Shown piece after piece: positions 1 through 8,981 of a stretch of DNA of 36,427 nt. How positions within the stretch are numbered: position 1 is the first letter of the stretch; each line of letters opens with the position of its first letter. Made by a program: the position numbers and the translations under genes. The notes below the pieces were generated by a model. It did no database searches. It saw only the letters and a list, made by a program, of their open reading frames with translations, and had not been told where the DNA came from. The DNA lies in NCBI GenBank assembly GCA_029907315.1, contig JARYME010000024.1:1-36427 (forward strand), given 5' to 3'. The DNA comes from Armatimonadota bacterium (GTDB lineage: Bacteria; Armatimonadota; UBA5829).

Positions 1-586
1 TGTGGACAATGTATTCGCCGGCTTCCAGGATGTGCTCGAGCGGTTCTTTTTCTTCGTCTATGTGATAGAGATCGGCAAGCACTCTGACAAAGGGATGGTC
101 CGCCGCTTTCGCCAGCTCCACGGCTTCCGCCACTGAGTTTATTATGTTGCTTTCTTTGGAGTTCAGTGGCTCAATGGCGATAGTTATGCCGTGTGTTCCC
201 GCAATCTGCCCTGCCAAACTCACAAATTCTATGAGCTGCTGTCGAGCTTCCTCTCGAGGAAAGCCGTCGGGTACCGTTCTTGCTCCTCCACTGCCGAACA
301 CGACTATCTCCCCGCCCAATTCCTCAATGCGTTCAAAAGCCGTGCGAAGGTATCTCTCTACTCGGTACTTGTCCACTTCAGGTCCGGTTACTTTCATGTC
401 GCCCGGCAGGAGGCAATTCCACGCCTCTGGAACGATCTCCAATGAGCGAACTTGCTCCAAAATGGGTTCGAATTCGGAATCCGGCGACTCCGCTTTCACT
501 ACGGATACAGGAAGCTCGATATAGTCATAGCCTGCTTCCTGAACAATCTGGGCTTTGTCCAAACCGACACAGCAGCCAAATCTCAT
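1..586 (-). CDS. Sugar phosphate isomerase/epimerase, TIM barrel (C-terminus outside window)
   Basis: The reading frame opens with ATG at 586 and runs off the left edge, so about 195 N-terminal residues are visible and the C-terminus is missing. The protein starts MRFGCCVG and contains IAIEPLN followed later by LADLYHI. This is the metal-binding Glu and Asp/His pattern of the xylose-isomerase-like TIM-barrel family (D-tagatose 3-epimerase, hydroxypyruvate isomerase and inositol-catabolism relatives). Such enzymes interconvert keto-sugars or sugar acids in the cytoplasm. The start lies 10 nt after the stop of the FAD oxidoreductase gene, and the GGGAGG at that stop serves as ribosome binding site, so the two are co-transcribed. 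The substrate cannot be read from the sequence. Family call is solid; exact activity is unknown. Confidence 0.85.
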   Translation of the reverse strand, partial: MRFGCCVGLDKAQIVQEAGYDYIELPVSVVKAESPDSEFEPILEQVRSLEIVPEAWNCLLPGDMKVTGPEVDKYRVERYLRTAFERIEELGGEIVVFGSGGARTVPDGFPREEARQQLIEFVSLAGQIAGTHGITIAIEPLNSKESNIINSVAEAVELAKAADHPFVRVLADLYHIDEEKEPLEHILEAGEYIVH

Positions 587-596
587 CTTTTCAGTA

Positions 597-1886
597 TTAA
601 CCTCCCTTAAAGTCTAGCGCAACAGCGCTCTTGCTAAGGCTTGCGCCCTGGTCAAGAAGCTCTTGCTGAAGCCGCCTGACGTCCAGGTCTCGCGGCGAGA
701 TGTTCCATCTAGCACATAGGGCAGCCGCCGTGCCGGCTGCTTGACCGGTTGCAAACGCTATGGGCATTACTCGAAGCGAGGAATGTGCTTCGTGAGTGGC
801 CGAAATAGGCCTGCCTGCCACTAGCAGGTTGGAAACATTCAGAGGCACGAGACACCTGTAGGGAATATCATAACTTTCCCCCGGCGGCAGGTGCTTTATG
901 ACGGTGCCGCCAGCGTCTGGATCGTGTATGTCGATCGGATACGACCCGCGCGCCACACAGTCGTGAAACTTTGCAGCGGAGAGGACGTCTTCCGCCGTCA
1001 GCACGTATTGTCCGACGATCCGCCGGGTTTCCCGAACCCCGATTTGCGTGCCGGCTGCTGTCAAATACGACTTCTCGAATCCCGGAACGTCGGTGCGCAA
1101 GAAGTCGCAGATCTGTTTCATCTGGCGCCGCCCTTCGATTTCTGCGGCGGTTAGGTCCCGCGCAGATGTGCCGTCAACTTTGATAACCCTTGTGGTGTTG
1201 AAGTGGACCTCTCCTTCGCGTGTTGTGAAGAAGAATAGGACGTTGTCTCGGGGGCAGTTTATCCGACCCTGATCACGTGCTGCCAAATAAAGCCTGTTTA
1301 TTTCTTCTCGCGGAGGCATGCGCTCGATGTTGACGCCTGCCACTCGGAAGTTAAGAGTCATCGGCTGTGTGAGTCCGTCTCCAGGGCGGCCTTTCTCGCA
1401 CGGGACCCAAGCAAGGTGGGCAAGGTCGGCGTCGCCCGTAGCGTCCACGAATACTTTTGCTTTTATATTTCGCGGAGCCGGTTTGGCAAAAACCTTTATC
1501 GAAGCGATGCGAGCTCTGCGAACATCGGCACCGCACACGAACGAATGCAGCAACAGCTTTACGCCGGACTCGAGGCATATTTCGTCTGCTGTTACCTTGA
1601 GAAGTTCAGGATCAAATGCCCACTTTTCCCGAGGTCCTCCCCAACCGCCCTTCGCCGACAACCTGTCGATAATCTCTTGGAAAATACCCTTTACGATCTG
1701 CTCGGAACCTGCGAAGAACGTCATAAAGGGGTTCACGAGTCCGGCGGTCGCCATCCCTCCCAGGAAACCATAGCGCTCGATTAAGATAACCTCGGCTCCT
1801 GTGCGCGCGGCGGCAACACTTGCGGCGATACCTGCAGGTCCGCCGCCGCAGACAGCTACGTCGTATGTACGATCACTCTCCGACAT
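597..1886 (-). CDS. FAD-dependent oxidoreductase (FAD_oxidored family)
   Basis: This is a 429-residue flavoprotein. Near the N-terminus it has a dinucleotide-binding fold (VAVCGGGPAGIAASVAAA, then an acidic strand end at LIERYG) followed by GGMATAGLV, typical of the family often labelled FAD-dependent oxidoreductase or xanthan-lyase-like. A second FAD-contact region near the C-terminus reads LLVAGRPISATHEAHSSLR and then ATGQAAGTAAAL. I chose ATG 1886 because the FAD fold starts ten residues later; the frame extends upstream only to a TTG at 1961. It sits in a sugar operon between an isomerase and a TIM-barrel epimerase, so oxidation of a sugar or sugar-derived alcohol is a reasonable inference. 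The substrate is unknown. Confidence 0.85.
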   Translation of the reverse strand: MSESDRTYDVAVCGGGPAGIAASVAAARTGAEVILIERYGFLGGMATAGLVNPFMTFFAGSEQIVKGIFQEIIDRLSAKGGWGGPREKWAFDPELLKVTADEICLESGVKLLLHSFVCGADVRRARIASIKVFAKPAPRNIKAKVFVDATGDADLAHLAWVPCEKGRPGDGLTQPMTLNFRVAGVNIERMPPREEINRLYLAARDQGRINCPRDNVLFFFTTREGEVHFNTTRVIKVDGTSARDLTAAEIEGRRQMKQICDFLRTDVPGFEKSYLTAAGTQIGVRETRRIVGQYVLTAEDVLSAAKFHDCVARGSYPIDIHDPDAGGTVIKHLPPGESYDIPYRCLVPLNVSNLLVAGRPISATHEAHSSLRVMPIAFATGQAAGTAAALCARWNISPRDLDVRRLQQELLDQGASLSKSAVALDFKGG

Positions 1887-1995
1887 ATTCAATATTACAA
1901 ACGCAGGTTCGGCTGCGCGTTCACTACTCCGGAGGAGGTGAGTGTCGAGTGTGTGAAACAAGTCGGTCGGCCTAATACGCTCCTGAGCGTTTGGT

Positions 1996-3489
1996 TCATA
2001 GCTTCACAAAAGGATTCTCGCTAGGATACTTCACTGACGCTGGGAGCGGCACCCCGATGTCTTCTACTCCGAGTAGTCTCACAGCATCGAACAATACCTT
2101 GCCCGCGTGCTCGAAAGCTACCGCTCCATGGTGTGGGAAACGCTTCTCCAGCAGCACGTGCCGATAAAAGCGTGCAAACCCAGGGATGGCGAAGATACCT
2201 ATTCCGCCGTGGCTCCTGGGATCAATATCCAGGATCTCACCTTCTGCTATGTAGCTCGTCAGTTCATTGTCAACGTTCGCCTGCAGACGGAACCATGTTG
2301 CAGGTCCAGGACGTAGCTGACCGTCCAGTGTGCCGCGCGTTATGCTCGGTGGCGACCCCGGTTCCTCCATCAAGCGTTTCATTATGAGCTGATACTTCAG
2401 CGAGCAGGTTTTCATGCAGCACGCAGGAGTATTCCCGCAGTGAAACCCCATGAACAAATCTTTTGGCTCCGCACCTTTGAGGTCTTGGCCTGCGATCATA
2501 TCAGCAGGCACCGTGTTGTTGATGTCCAGGAGTGTCGCGGGGACTCCGCTTGCAAGGTACGCTATGTACTCGCTGACTGCCCCGTATATATCGACCTCAC
2601 AAGCCACCGGCATACCTTTCGCAGAAAGTCTGCCGTTTACGTAGCACGGGACGAATCCGAACGCCTGCTCAAATGCGGGCCAGCACTTGTTGGCGAAAAC
2701 CGCATATTGACGCGAACCCAGGTTTTCCTGTGCGAATCGCATCAGCGTAACTTCAAACCGCGCCAGAGAGGGCAGAATATCGGGATATGTGTTGCCTTCC
2801 CCAAGCTCGCGGGCCATATCTTCTACCACAGCTACGACTTCAGAATCTTTTTCGTCGACTGAGTTGAAGATGCCCAGCAGGTCCAGCTCGCTGTTCTCCA
2901 TTACCTCGACGCCAAGATCGTAGAGAGGCTTGATGGGGGCGTTGCAGGCGTAGAAGTCTTGCGGGCGCGGACCGAAAGTTATGACCTTAAGCCCCATTAA
3001 TCCGAGAACTACGCGTGCCACCGATTCGAAGTGCTTGATCGCAGGTGCGACTTCTTCGGGCAGTCCTATCGGCATTTCCGGTATATAGACCGGCACATTT
3101 CGCAGTGCGAAGTTGTAACATGCGCTCAGCATCCCGCAGAACGCGTCGCCTCGACCGTCAATGAGGTCCGCACCGCTTTCTTCTGCTGCACCGCACACCA
3201 TCACCGGTCCCGGGAACTTCTCGGCAAAGATGGACAGAGGACCTTCCGGACCGAAGTTTCCAAGGTAAATGACTGCACCATTGGCTCCAACGCGGCTGCA
3301 TTCGTCCAGGGCTGCAAGAACCGACTTCTCGTTTTCGATGATGGTTTCACACGCATAGAAGTTGACTTCGCACTTCTTGCATTCTTCTGCGAGCCTTTGA
3401 AGCCGTCTTCGACTCAGCTCAATAGGAAAGCAGTCTCTACTGACTGCAACGATACCGATCTTCACATCAGGTGCATTAGCGAGTGCCAT
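1996..3489 (-). CDS. L-fucose/L-arabinose isomerase-like protein
   Basis: The 497-residue protein resembles the L-fucose/L-arabinose isomerase superfamily, which interconverts aldoses and ketoses using a divalent metal. Supporting segments are the N-terminal Rossmann-like half with GANGAVIYLGNFGPEG, the GFHCGNTPACC region, a Gly/Pro-rich segment with LRPGPATWFRLQ, and a C-terminal FPHHGAVAFEHAGK whose histidines are likely metal ligands. Start ATG 3489 is preceded by AAGGAG at 9 nt spacing. The gene follows fabZ after 69 bp and precedes the FAD oxidoreductase by 109 bp on the same strand. Many distant members of this family have no assigned sugar, so I give only the family name. Confidence 0.8.
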   Translation of the reverse strand: MALANAPDVKIGIVAVSRDCFPIELSRRRLQRLAEECKKCEVNFYACETIIENEKSVLAALDECSRVGANGAVIYLGNFGPEGPLSIFAEKFPGPVMVCGAAEESGADLIDGRGDAFCGMLSACYNFALRNVPVYIPEMPIGLPEEVAPAIKHFESVARVVLGLMGLKVITFGPRPQDFYACNAPIKPLYDLGVEVMENSELDLLGIFNSVDEKDSEVVAVVEDMARELGEGNTYPDILPSLARFEVTLMRFAQENLGSRQYAVFANKCWPAFEQAFGFVPCYVNGRLSAKGMPVACEVDIYGAVSEYIAYLASGVPATLLDINNTVPADMIAGQDLKGAEPKDLFMGFHCGNTPACCMKTCSLKYQLIMKRLMEEPGSPPSITRGTLDGQLRPGPATWFRLQANVDNELTSYIAEGEILDIDPRSHGGIGIFAIPGFARFYRHVLLEKRFPHHGAVAFEHAGKVLFDAVRLLGVEDIGVPLPASVKYPSENPFVKL

Positions 3490-3558
3490 CTCCTGGTTCT
3501 CCTTCTTGCCACATTGCGCACAGTTTCGGTTTCAGCACAGCAGCTGGTAAAGGCGCGA

Positions 3559-3990
3559 CTAGTAATCTACGAGCGCGCACGTGAGTTCGCCCTCGCAAAC
3601 GGTCTCGCTGTCTACCTTGGATTCACACCGTATTCTCCATATGCCGCGGCGGTTGAAAACCAGTTCCACTGTTGTTACGATCTTGTCACCGGGAACCACT
3701 GCTCGGCGAAACCGCACGCCGTCGATGGCTGCAAAGTACGCCAGCTTTCCCTTCGCTTCGGGATGGAGCATGAGCAAATAACAGCCCACTTGAGCCATGT
3801 GCTCCACAAGGAGCACCCCAGGGAACACTGGTCGATCGGGGAAGTGACCCTGAAACACCTTTTCGTTGGCTGAAACGTTTTTGATGCCCACGCACCGTGT
3901 GCCTTCGGCATTTACCTCCACAATGCGGTCTACGAGCAGAAAGGGATATCTGTGGGGAATAACTTTTCTGATTTCTTCGATGTCAATCAC
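3559..3990 (-). CDS. fabZ: (3R)-hydroxyacyl-ACP dehydratase FabZ
   Basis: The 143-residue protein is full length for FabZ, the hot-dog-fold enzyme that dehydrates 3-hydroxyacyl-ACP in fatty-acid elongation. The diagnostic features are HRYPFLLVDR at residues 13-22, the catalytic block GHFPDRPVFPGVLLVEHMAQ with His49 and Glu63, and AVVPGD further on. The start is GTG at 3990, whose last two bases form part of the TGA of the preceding ThuA-like gene (GTGA overlap), which implies translational coupling. What is odd is the neighbourhood: FabZ usually sits with lipid A or fatty-acid genes, yet here it is in the middle of a sugar-catabolism operon. A housekeeping role remains possible. Confidence 0.93.
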   Translation of the reverse strand: MIDIEEIRKVIPHRYPFLLVDRIVEVNAEGTRCVGIKNVSANEKVFQGHFPDRPVFPGVLLVEHMAQVGCYLLMLHPEAKGKLAYFAAIDGVRFRRAVVPGDKIVTTVELVFNRRGIWRIRCESKVDSETVCEGELTCALVDY

Positions 3991-4673
3991 GTTACATCAC
4001 CGGTCGCGGCCCACTCGCAGCCTCGCACAAGAGTTTTTTGAAAGCCCTCGTTCTCAAGAGCGCGCATGTCGCTGCCTTCCCAAACGTGCCCTAGGACGTG
4101 GTGATAAACCCGCCCCCTGCCGTACTGCGTTACTATCATCACCGGTTCATCTCTGCCGGTTCCGCCCTTCTCTGGGTCTGACCACGCGGTAGCTAACACC
4201 CGGTATGGCACGGCGTGCATATGAACAAGCTTGTGGTATAGTTCGTCCCAGGTGCGAAAGTCTGACAGCCCACGCGTGATCGGATGATCAAAGTCTGTGA
4301 TCTTGACCTCGATCTCCTGGAACTGGCCGTGGCCTGTTCCTTCACGCCAGAGTAAACCGACCATCTTCTCGTACTCGGTCCATCCGGGAAACGCATTGTC
4401 GGCGGCGTGCATCACGACCAACCCGGTGCCGCTGGCAACTGCCGCTTCAAAATTGTGTTTCGCAAGATCGCTCCAATCCGGACCGTTGTAATCGGAGAAT
4501 ATAAGATCGAAATCAGCCAGAGCTTGGGCGTCTTCCAGCACGGCAGAAGGACTTTCGGTTATCGTTACCTCAAACTTCCCGGACTCCTCCAGCACCCGTT
4601 TCAGAAAAGGAGAAGAGCGCTTCCAGTCGTGGTTGTTAGCTCCTGAGAGCAAAAGGCATTTTATTTGCGCCAT
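3987..4673 (-). CDS. ThuA-like domain protein (type 1 glutamine amidotransferase-like)
   Basis: This 228-residue protein matches the ThuA-like fold: KCLLLSGANNHDWK at the start, a central GTGLVVMHAADNAFPGWTEY, and near the end MIVTQYGRGRVYHHVLGH. The family is linked to trehalose and other carbohydrate utilisation, but no general biochemical activity is settled. The frame is open upstream to 4802, inside the aldolase gene. I chose ATG 4673 because it lies 8 nt after the aldolase stop, follows a GAGGCGG, and begins directly at the conserved first strand. It overlaps the fabZ start by 4 bp. Cytoplasmic; no signal peptide is visible from this start. Confidence 0.85.
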   Translation of the reverse strand: MAQIKCLLLSGANNHDWKRSSPFLKRVLEESGKFEVTITESPSAVLEDAQALADFDLIFSDYNGPDWSDLAKHNFEAAVASGTGLVVMHAADNAFPGWTEYEKMVGLLWREGTGHGQFQEIEVKITDFDHPITRGLSDFRTWDELYHKLVHMHAVPYRVLATAWSDPEKGGTGRDEPVMIVTQYGRGRVYHHVLGHVWEGSDMRALENEGFQKTLVRGCEWAATGDVT

Positions 4674-4681
4674 AAGCCGCC

Positions 4682-5329
4682 TCACTTCTGGCCGTACTTT
4701 TCCTGGTAACGCTTGTACGCCCGCCTCACTTCTTCCTCCGGAATCGGAATCGGTGTACCCTTCAGCATAGCCAGGTGCACCGTCTTCGCTACGTCCTCGC
4801 ACATCACAGCTGCTTTCAAAGCCTCTTTCGGGTCAGGTCCAACCGCAAAAACGCCGTGGTTTTGGAGAAGGATTGCGCGACATGTGCCGATGTACTTGAC
4901 CACAGCTTCCCCGATCTGCTCCTCTCCAATTTGTGCGTACGGTGCACAGGGTATTTCCTGACCGAACTCGTCGGCTATTGCTGTCAAAACAACCGGTATG
5001 GGTTTGCCCAAAGCTGCAAAACTGGTCGCGTAGTTTGAATGGGTGTGTATGATGGCGTTGATATCGGGCCTGTGGCGGTAGATGTAGACGTGCGTCCGCG
5101 CATCTACTGATGGCTTCAGCTCGCCCTCGACCACATTGCATTGCAAGTCCAGGACGACCATCTTGTCTGGGGTGAGCTCTTCAAAAGGTACACCGCTAGG
5201 TTTGATGACCACGTAACCTGTCTCGGGATCTCGTCCGCTTGCATTTCCGCTGGTCATAGTGACCAGTCGTTCCTTCGGCAGCGCTTGGTTGATCTCACAG
5301 ATTAGCTTTCGTAGTTCAGGCAGAAGCAT
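4682..5329 (-). CDS. Class II aldolase / L-ribulose-5-phosphate 4-epimerase (AraD-like)
   Basis: The 215-residue protein is a zinc-dependent class II aldolase of the AraD/FucA family. Visible motifs are SGNASGRD (residues 27-34), KPSGV (43-47), Asp76 in SVDARTH, the zinc ligands His95 and His97 in HTHSNYAT, and LQNHGVFAVG with His158 as probable third ligand. Such enzymes cleave or epimerise ketose phosphates. It is the first gene of the six-gene sugar operon. The start ATG 5329 has GGAGG 13 nt upstream, a long spacing. The presence of an isomerase and an aldolase without a kinase suggests that the phosphorylating step is encoded elsewhere. AraD versus FucA activity cannot be decided from sequence alone. 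Confidence 0.88.
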   Translation of the reverse strand: MLLPELRKLICEINQALPKERLVTMTSGNASGRDPETGYVVIKPSGVPFEELTPDKMVVLDLQCNVVEGELKPSVDARTHVYIYRHRPDINAIIHTHSNYATSFAALGKPIPVVLTAIADEFGQEIPCAPYAQIGEEQIGEAVVKYIGTCRAILLQNHGVFAVGPDPKEALKAAVMCEDVAKTVHLAMLKGTPIPIPEEEVRRAYKRYQEKYGQK

Positions 5330-5423
5330 AACTGTATGCTTACCTCCAAATGCTTACGCATACCATTTCGCTCGCGCCGATCCGGATGTACGGTACCCTT
5401 TGTGCTGTCTGGCCAGCGGCGCT

Positions 5424-6875
5424 CTATGACTCTAGTTTTTCGCGGAGAAGCTTATTGACCGTCGCAGGGTTTGCTTTCCCCTTGGTTTCTCGCATTACCT
5501 GTCCCACAAACCAGCTCAGCAGTTTGACTTCTCCTGCGCGGTACCGCTTAACCTCATTTGGGTTTGCTTCGAGAACGCGATTCACAACAGACTCGATAGC
5601 GGCTTCATCGCTGACCTGTTCAAGTCCCTTTTGTCGCACAATTTCTGCCGCAGATTTGCCTGTATTGAACATTTCTTCGAATACCGCTTTTGCGGTGTTT
5701 CTGTTTATTGTTCCGGCATCCACCAGTTCGAGCAACCCGCAAACGTGTGCCGGCGTCAGCCTGGTTTCGTTGAGTTTCTTTCCAGAGGCGTTTAGGAGTC
5801 TCAGCAGCTCAGTTGTAAGCCAGTTGGCAACTGTTTTCGGGTCTTTATACGAGGCAGCGCAGGTATCGTAAAACTCTGCTAGCTCCGGTGAGTCAATAAG
5901 CACCTCTGCGTCCGCTTGTGCGAGTCCGTAGTCCGACATAAATCTCTTCAGTTTCGCCATTGGCAGTTCAGGGAGCTCCGACCGAAGCTTTTCAATCCAT
6001 TCCTCCGTAAACTTTAGCGGCACCAAATCCGGGTCAGGGAAGTAGCGATATTCCTGCTCGAACTCCTTAGACCGCATCGGGACGGTGACACCACGCTCGT
6101 CGTCCCATCGTCGGGTTTCCTGTACGACCTCACCGTTTTGCTCAAGAATCCTGATCTGTCGCTTTATTTCATAGTCTATGCCCAGGTATACTGACCGGAA
6201 TGAGTTCAGGTTCTTTATCTCGGTCTTGACGCCAAACTCAGAGTGTCCTTTTAAGCGTACTGAGACATTGGGCTCGCAGCGCATACTACCCTCTTCCATT
6301 TTTACGTCGGACACGCCCAAATAGAGTAGTATCTGCCTGAGCCTCTGCAAGTATTCGCGTGCTTCCTCAGCAGATTCAATCTGGTCCAGACCCTCCGGAG
6401 GCGGGTTCTGTGTGACTATTTCCATAAGCGGCACGCCACTGCGGTTGTAGTCGACGTAGCTTCGATTTCCGGCGACGTGAAGGAGTTTACCCGTGTCCTC
6501 TTCCATATGGACGCGCCGAATTGCTATCCTTTTGGGCTTTCCACCCGCTAGAATTTCCACCCAGCCATTGACACCCAGTGGGAAATCGTATTGTGAGATC
6601 TGATAATTCTTCGGCAGGTCCGGGTAGTAGTAGTTTTTACGGTGGAAAATGCACTGTGGAGGTATGGTGCAGTTGAGAGCCAGTGCAGCGCGGGCCATAT
6701 ACTCCACCGCGCGTTCGTTGATTACCGGCAAGCTGCCCGGTAGTCCCAAACATACGGGGCAGCATCGCGTGTTCGGTTCTCCCCCAAATGCCACCTCGCA
6801 GCTGCAGAACATCTTGGAGCGTGTTTGCAGCTCGACGTGCACTTCCATTCCTATGATCGGTTCATATTCAGCCAT
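5424..6875 (-). CDS. gatB: Asp-tRNA(Asn)/Glu-tRNA(Gln) amidotransferase subunit B
   Basis: The 483-residue protein is full-length GatB, the tRNA-binding kinase subunit that phosphorylates misacylated Glu-tRNA(Gln) or Asp-tRNA(Asn) before amidation. It begins [21 protein letters not shown], continues with [10 protein letters not shown] and [21 protein letters not shown], and ends with the YqeY-like tail helices ([19 protein letters not shown]). The zinc-site cysteines in the FCSCEVAF and TRCCPVCLG segments are present. It follows gatA by 63 bp. The start ATG 6875 has only a weak purine-rich stretch upstream. Presence of gatCAB means the organism makes Gln-tRNA and/or Asn-tRNA by the indirect route. 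Confidence 0.97.
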   Translation of the reverse strand: MAEYEPIIGMEVHVELQTRSKMFCSCEVAFGGEPNTRCCPVCLGLPGSLPVINERAVEYMARAALALNCTIPPQCIFHRKNYYYPDLPKNYQISQYDFPLGVNGWVEILAGGKPKRIAIRRVHMEEDTGKLLHVAGNRSYVDYNRSGVPLMEIVTQNPPPEGLDQIESAEEAREYLQRLRQILLYLGVSDVKMEEGSMRCEPNVSVRLKGHSEFGVKTEIKNLNSFRSVYLGIDYEIKRQIRILEQNGEVVQETRRWDDERGVTVPMRSKEFEQEYRYFPDPDLVPLKFTEEWIEKLRSELPELPMAKLKRFMSDYGLAQADAEVLIDSPELAEFYDTCAASYKDPKTVANWLTTELLRLLNASGKKLNETRLTPAHVCGLLELVDAGTINRNTAKAVFEEMFNTGKSAAEIVRQKGLEQVSDEAAIESVVNRVLEANPNEVKRYRAGEVKLLSWFVGQVMRETKGKANPATVNKLLREKLES

Positions 6876-6938
6876 AGCGGGTTTCTCTTTTTACGCTCCA
6901 ACAAATCCTAGCTTCCACAGATTGCGTTGTCCGGTCAG

Positions 6939-8438
6939 TTACAACTGCGGTTTCTTGCGATGGTATTCAGTGTGTTGTTCGTAGGTGAAGGCCGCGCGTA
7001 TCAATGTTTCTTCGTCGAGAGCTTTTGCCATTATCTGCAGACCTATGGGCAGACCATTCTTGAAACCGCACGGCACGGATATTCCAGGAATACCTGCCAG
7101 GTTCGCGGGAATTGTGCATATGTCGGCGAGCTTCATAGCGTATGGATCGTCCGCCCTCTCGCCGATTCCGAATGCTACCGTAGGCGAGGTGGGCGTGACT
7201 AGGATGTCGTACTTTTCGAACGCCTTGTCGAAATCGCGTCTCAGCAGAGTTCTTACCTTTTGCGCTTTCAGGTAGTATGCGTCATAGTATCCGGCGGAAA
7301 GCGCGTATGTTCCGATCATTATGCGCTGTTTAACTTCAGCGCCGAACCCTTGCTCTCTTGTCCTCTCGAACATCGATACGATACTGCTCTTGGAACCTCG
7401 CGTTTGGCGCGTGACAGTGCCGCTGTCAGGAGCTACTCTTAGGCCATAGCGAACGCCGTCGTAGCGCGCCAGATTGGAACTGCATTCCGCCGGCGCGATT
7501 ATGTAATACACTGCCAGGCCATATTCCACGCTAGGCATCGATGTCTCCTCAGCGTGTGCTCCTAGCTCCGTTAAGAGATCTACCGCCTTGCGCACGGCGG
7601 CTTGCACATCAGGGTCGGTTCCGAAGCCGAAAAACTCCTTGGGCACGCCTATTTTCAACCCCTTGACGTCCGCCCTGAGAGACTGCGTAAAGTCCGGAAC
7701 CGGCACATCAAGCGAAGTGGAGTCGCGTCGGTCTTTACCGCATATGGCATTCAGCACTATAGCGCAGTCAGTGACGTCCTTCGTGATTGGTCCGATCTGA
7801 TCCAACGAACTCGCGAATGCTACAAGCCCATATCTCGAGACTCGGCCGTAAGTAGGTTTCATGCCGACCACACCGCAGAACGAAGCCGGCTGCCTGATAG
7901 ACCCGCCCGTGTCGGACCCCAAAGCAAAAGCGCATTCATCGGCAGCGACCGCTGCAGCGGAACCACCGCTCGATCCTCCAGGCACGGTATCGAGATTCCA
8001 GGGGTTTCGAGTGACAAAGAACCCCGAGTTTTCTGTCGAAGAGCCCATAGCAAACTCGTCGAGGTTGGTCTTGCCAACTAAGGTCGCTCCTGCCATATAA
8101 AGCCTTTCAACCACGGTGGCGTCGTATATGGGCTTGTAGTTGTAGAGGATCTTGGAGGCGCATGTTGTAAATATGCCGCGCGTGCACATATTATCTTTGA
8201 TCGCCGCCGGCACTCCAGCAAGTGGACCAATCGCTTCGCCGCGAGAAATCGCTTGATCAACGGCTTCAGCCTGCTTAAGGGCATAATCTGGAGTGGTAGT
8301 TATGAATGCCCTGACGCGCGGGTCAACTTCTTCTATGCGCCGAATAAAGCTCTCAGCAATTTCCCGTGCGCTGACCTGCTTCTTGCGAAGCAGTTCGTGA
8401 ATCTCGTGTATGGTGAGGTTGCAAAGCCTGTCGCTCAT
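6939..8438 (-). CDS. gatA: Asp-tRNA(Asn)/Glu-tRNA(Gln) amidotransferase subunit A
   Basis: This is the 499-residue glutaminase subunit of GatCAB and a member of the amidase-signature family. The Ser-cisSer-Lys triad is visible: the lysine in PAAIKDNMC, then [13 protein letters not shown] and [18 protein letters not shown], followed by [11 protein letters not shown]. The frame is open to a TTG at 8474. I prefer ATG 8438, because the conserved N-terminal helix ([17 protein letters not shown]) begins a few residues later and AGAGGA lies upstream. It is 51 bp from gatC and 63 bp from gatB, in gatC-gatA-gatB order on one transcript. Confidence 0.97.
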   Translation of the reverse strand: MSDRLCNLTIHEIHELLRKKQVSAREIAESFIRRIEEVDPRVRAFITTTPDYALKQAEAVDQAISRGEAIGPLAGVPAAIKDNMCTRGIFTTCASKILYNYKPIYDATVVERLYMAGATLVGKTNLDEFAMGSSTENSGFFVTRNPWNLDTVPGGSSGGSAAAVAADECAFALGSDTGGSIRQPASFCGVVGMKPTYGRVSRYGLVAFASSLDQIGPITKDVTDCAIVLNAICGKDRRDSTSLDVPVPDFTQSLRADVKGLKIGVPKEFFGFGTDPDVQAAVRKAVDLLTELGAHAEETSMPSVEYGLAVYYIIAPAECSSNLARYDGVRYGLRVAPDSGTVTRQTRGSKSSIVSMFERTREQGFGAEVKQRIMIGTYALSAGYYDAYYLKAQKVRTLLRRDFDKAFEKYDILVTPTSPTVAFGIGERADDPYAMKLADICTIPANLAGIPGISVPCGFKNGLPIGLQIMAKALDEETLIRAAFTYEQHTEYHRKKPQL

Positions 8439-8489
8439 ATGGCGTTTGTTCCTCTGTTTGACCCAGCCAGGCAAGGAGCGGGTCAGTTT

Positions 8490-8780
8490 CTAGGTTTCGA
8501 CGACTCTAGGGACGACAAAGCAGTTGTCCGCAACATCGGGAGCATTCGCGAGAACTTCTTCCACTGGCAGGGACGGAGCTGGCTCATCCTTGCGAAATAC
8601 GTTGTAAACAGGAATCACGTGGGACGTTGGCTCCACATCATCGGTATCCAGCTCCTGGAGCTTTTCGAAATGCTCGAGAAGGCGGTTTATGTGTTTGGCA
8701 AGGGTTTCTTTTTCTTCTTCAGTCAGTTCCAAGCGAGATAAACGAGCTACGTCGGCGATATCTTGCGCTGTGAGTCTCAT
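8490..8780 (-). CDS. gatC: Asp-tRNA(Asn)/Glu-tRNA(Gln) amidotransferase subunit C
   Basis: The 96-residue protein has the usual GatC length and layout: DIADVARLSRLELTEEEK at the N-terminus, a central hinge with TDDVEPTSHV, and a C-terminal FVVPRVVE. GatC wraps around and stabilises GatA and links it to GatB. It is the first gene of the gat operon, with start ATG at 8780. No clear Shine-Dalgarno sequence is visible. A TTGATG-18-TATAAT promoter lies about 75 bp upstream of the start and points into it. Confidence 0.94.
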   Translation of the reverse strand: MRLTAQDIADVARLSRLELTEEEKETLAKHINRLLEHFEKLQELDTDDVEPTSHVIPVYNVFRKDEPAPSLPVEEVLANAPDVADNCFVVPRVVET

Positions 8781-8855
8781 ATATGTGTGCTCGACTTATG
8801 GGACGTGCCGATATGTGAAATTAAGAGCGGTTTCTTGGCTTCCCAGGACCGCCCA

Positions 8856-8885
8856 ATTATAACACTCGATGTGTTCGACCATCAA
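8856..8885 (-). promoter_or_regulatory. Sigma-70 promoter of the gatCAB operon
   Basis: On the minus strand a TTGATG (-35, 8880-8885) is followed by an 18 bp spacer and a perfect TATAAT (-10, 8856-8861). The expected start of transcription is near 8849, giving a leader of about 70 nt before gatC. The leader contains GCGGT paired with ACCGC at some distance, a weak hairpin of unknown relevance. The box is divergent from the fruK promoter. Confidence 0.75.
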
Positions 8886-8930
8886 GGTTGTGAGTAGCCT
8901 TTGCGAAATCCGCTGGTGAGGAGCTGGCAT

Positions 8931-8959
8931 TTGACACCGTAACTCGGCCAATCTAGAAT
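8931..8959 (+). promoter_or_regulatory. Sigma-70 promoter of the fruK-like/tatA unit
   Basis: A perfect TTGACA (8931-8936) is followed by exactly 17 bp and TAGAAT (8954-8959). Transcription is expected near 8966, about 16 nt before the ATG at 8982, with AGGAG at 8971-8975 as ribosome binding site. This is one of the strongest promoters in the window. Confidence 0.85.
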
Positions 8960-8981
8960 TACACAGCACAAGGAGTCTGCC

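Noticed and set aside
462-476. GGTTCGAATTC resembling a tRNA T-loop
   Set aside because: It lies inside the epimerase coding sequence, and no acceptor or anticodon stem can be drawn around it.
1887-1961. N-terminal extension of the FAD oxidoreductase to TTG 1961
   Set aside because: It adds 25 residues before the FAD-binding fold with no motif. ATG 1886 is the natural start.
3031-3873. 280-residue plus-strand open frame
   Set aside because: It runs antisense across the isomerase-like gene and fabZ, both of which have clear family motifs.
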